Source of the DNA: Hybos culiciformis | Lineage: Eukaryota > Arthropoda > Insecta > Diptera > Hybotidae | Direction of reading: 5' to 3' | Length of the DNA stretch: 64,000 nt | Assembly (NCBI GenBank): GCA_964007475.1 | Contig: OZ023275.1 | Span: 27,023,433-27,087,432, forward strand | Part shown: positions 63,601 through 64,000 of the stretch, one piece after another | Layout of the letters: every line of letters begins with the position of its first letter | How positions within the stretch are numbered: position 1 is the first letter of the stretch | The notes under the pieces: generated by a model | Database searches by the model: none | What the model was told of the DNA's origin: nothing | Seen by the model: only the letters and a program-made list of their open reading frames with translations | Translations under genes and position numbers: made by a program

Positions 63601-64000
63601 AATGCTGCAAATTATTACACAGTTTTGTTAATCTGGTGGTGCCTTAAAACTATAAAAATTTCATTACTATTATTAAAGTAACTTTTATAGATTCAGAAGT
63701 TATCATCATCCAATTTCTATATACCTTTAATAAAACATTTATTAAAAATGTTGGTTATAAAAAAAAAAGTAAATTTGTTTGAACAACTTAAGGAAATCAT
63801 TTTAAAATTAGAGTTAATTAATCAATAATATTTCTTTTTGTGGACACTTGTGCGAAGAGGTGCTCAATGTCATTGCATTTTTAATTCTGGCTCTACAGGC
63901 CTAAATTAATAAATAAAAATAAGAATGTTTACAATGTTCCAAATACACAATCCAAATTCGAATTAAGTATTTCGAAACATTATTTTCTATGTGAATTATG
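51601..64000. other. Noncoding DNA to the right edge, no gene recognised
   Basis: AT-rich with many homopolymers, including a T run of over 20 near 60661-60684. Two TTTGGCGCCAC-type motifs in opposite orientation occur near 51641 and 54127. The longest frame (56517-56870, 117 codons) matches nothing I know and lacks coding character. I found no exon of the paralogue Sp1, which neighbours btd in Drosophila. Confidence 0.5.

Noticed and set aside
1..64000. CRISPR arrays, rRNA genes, bacterial contamination or viral insertions
   Set aside because: No spaced identical repeats of CRISPR type, no rRNA-like conserved sequence, and no prokaryotic or viral protein frames; both genes are eukaryotic and intron-containing.

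Overview
The window looks like nuclear DNA from an insect, most likely a dipteran. It is very AT-rich, full of homopolymer A/T tracts and microsatellites, has intron-split genes with GT/AG borders, and carries no bacterial-style gene packing. Two developmental genes can be recognised. On the minus strand at the left end lie the first three coding exons of the CBP/p300 acetyltransferase gene (nejire in Drosophila). Its N-terminus begins MADHLDEPPQKRVKMD, the form I know from flies. On the plus strand in the middle lies a complete three-exon gene for the Sp-family zinc-finger protein Buttonhead (700 codons plus stop).

Layout. 1-4314: nej coding exons at 4314-4251, 3519-3266 and 2607-2439, with the gene running off the left edge; the intron after exon 3 holds a 780-bp hAT element with a perfect 8-bp target duplication. 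4315-13500: probable upstream/5'-UTR intron territory of nej, with a tandem repeat array, a decayed hAT copy carrying transposase fragments, a sequence that looks like a recursive splice site, and a candidate promoter near 12.8-13.5 kb. 13850-14157: an unusual array of 38-bp near-palindromes. 14.2-30.9 kb: intergenic DNA with small inverted-repeat elements and no convincing genes. 30.9-33.2 kb: upstream region and probable 5'-UTR of btd. 33231-40604: btd, with a 5.1-kb first intron holding two inverted copies of a TTAA-flanked element. 40605-64000: btd 3'-UTR, then about 23 kb in which I found no gene.

CBP and Btd are not a pathway pair in any direct sense visible here, but nej and btd lie close together on the Drosophila X (around 8F-9A, from memory). 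Their head-to-head linkage here, about 29 kb apart, therefore looks like conserved microsynteny. The long noncoding flanks of btd are where head and limb enhancers would be expected. Most other short open frames are chance products of AT-rich sequence.
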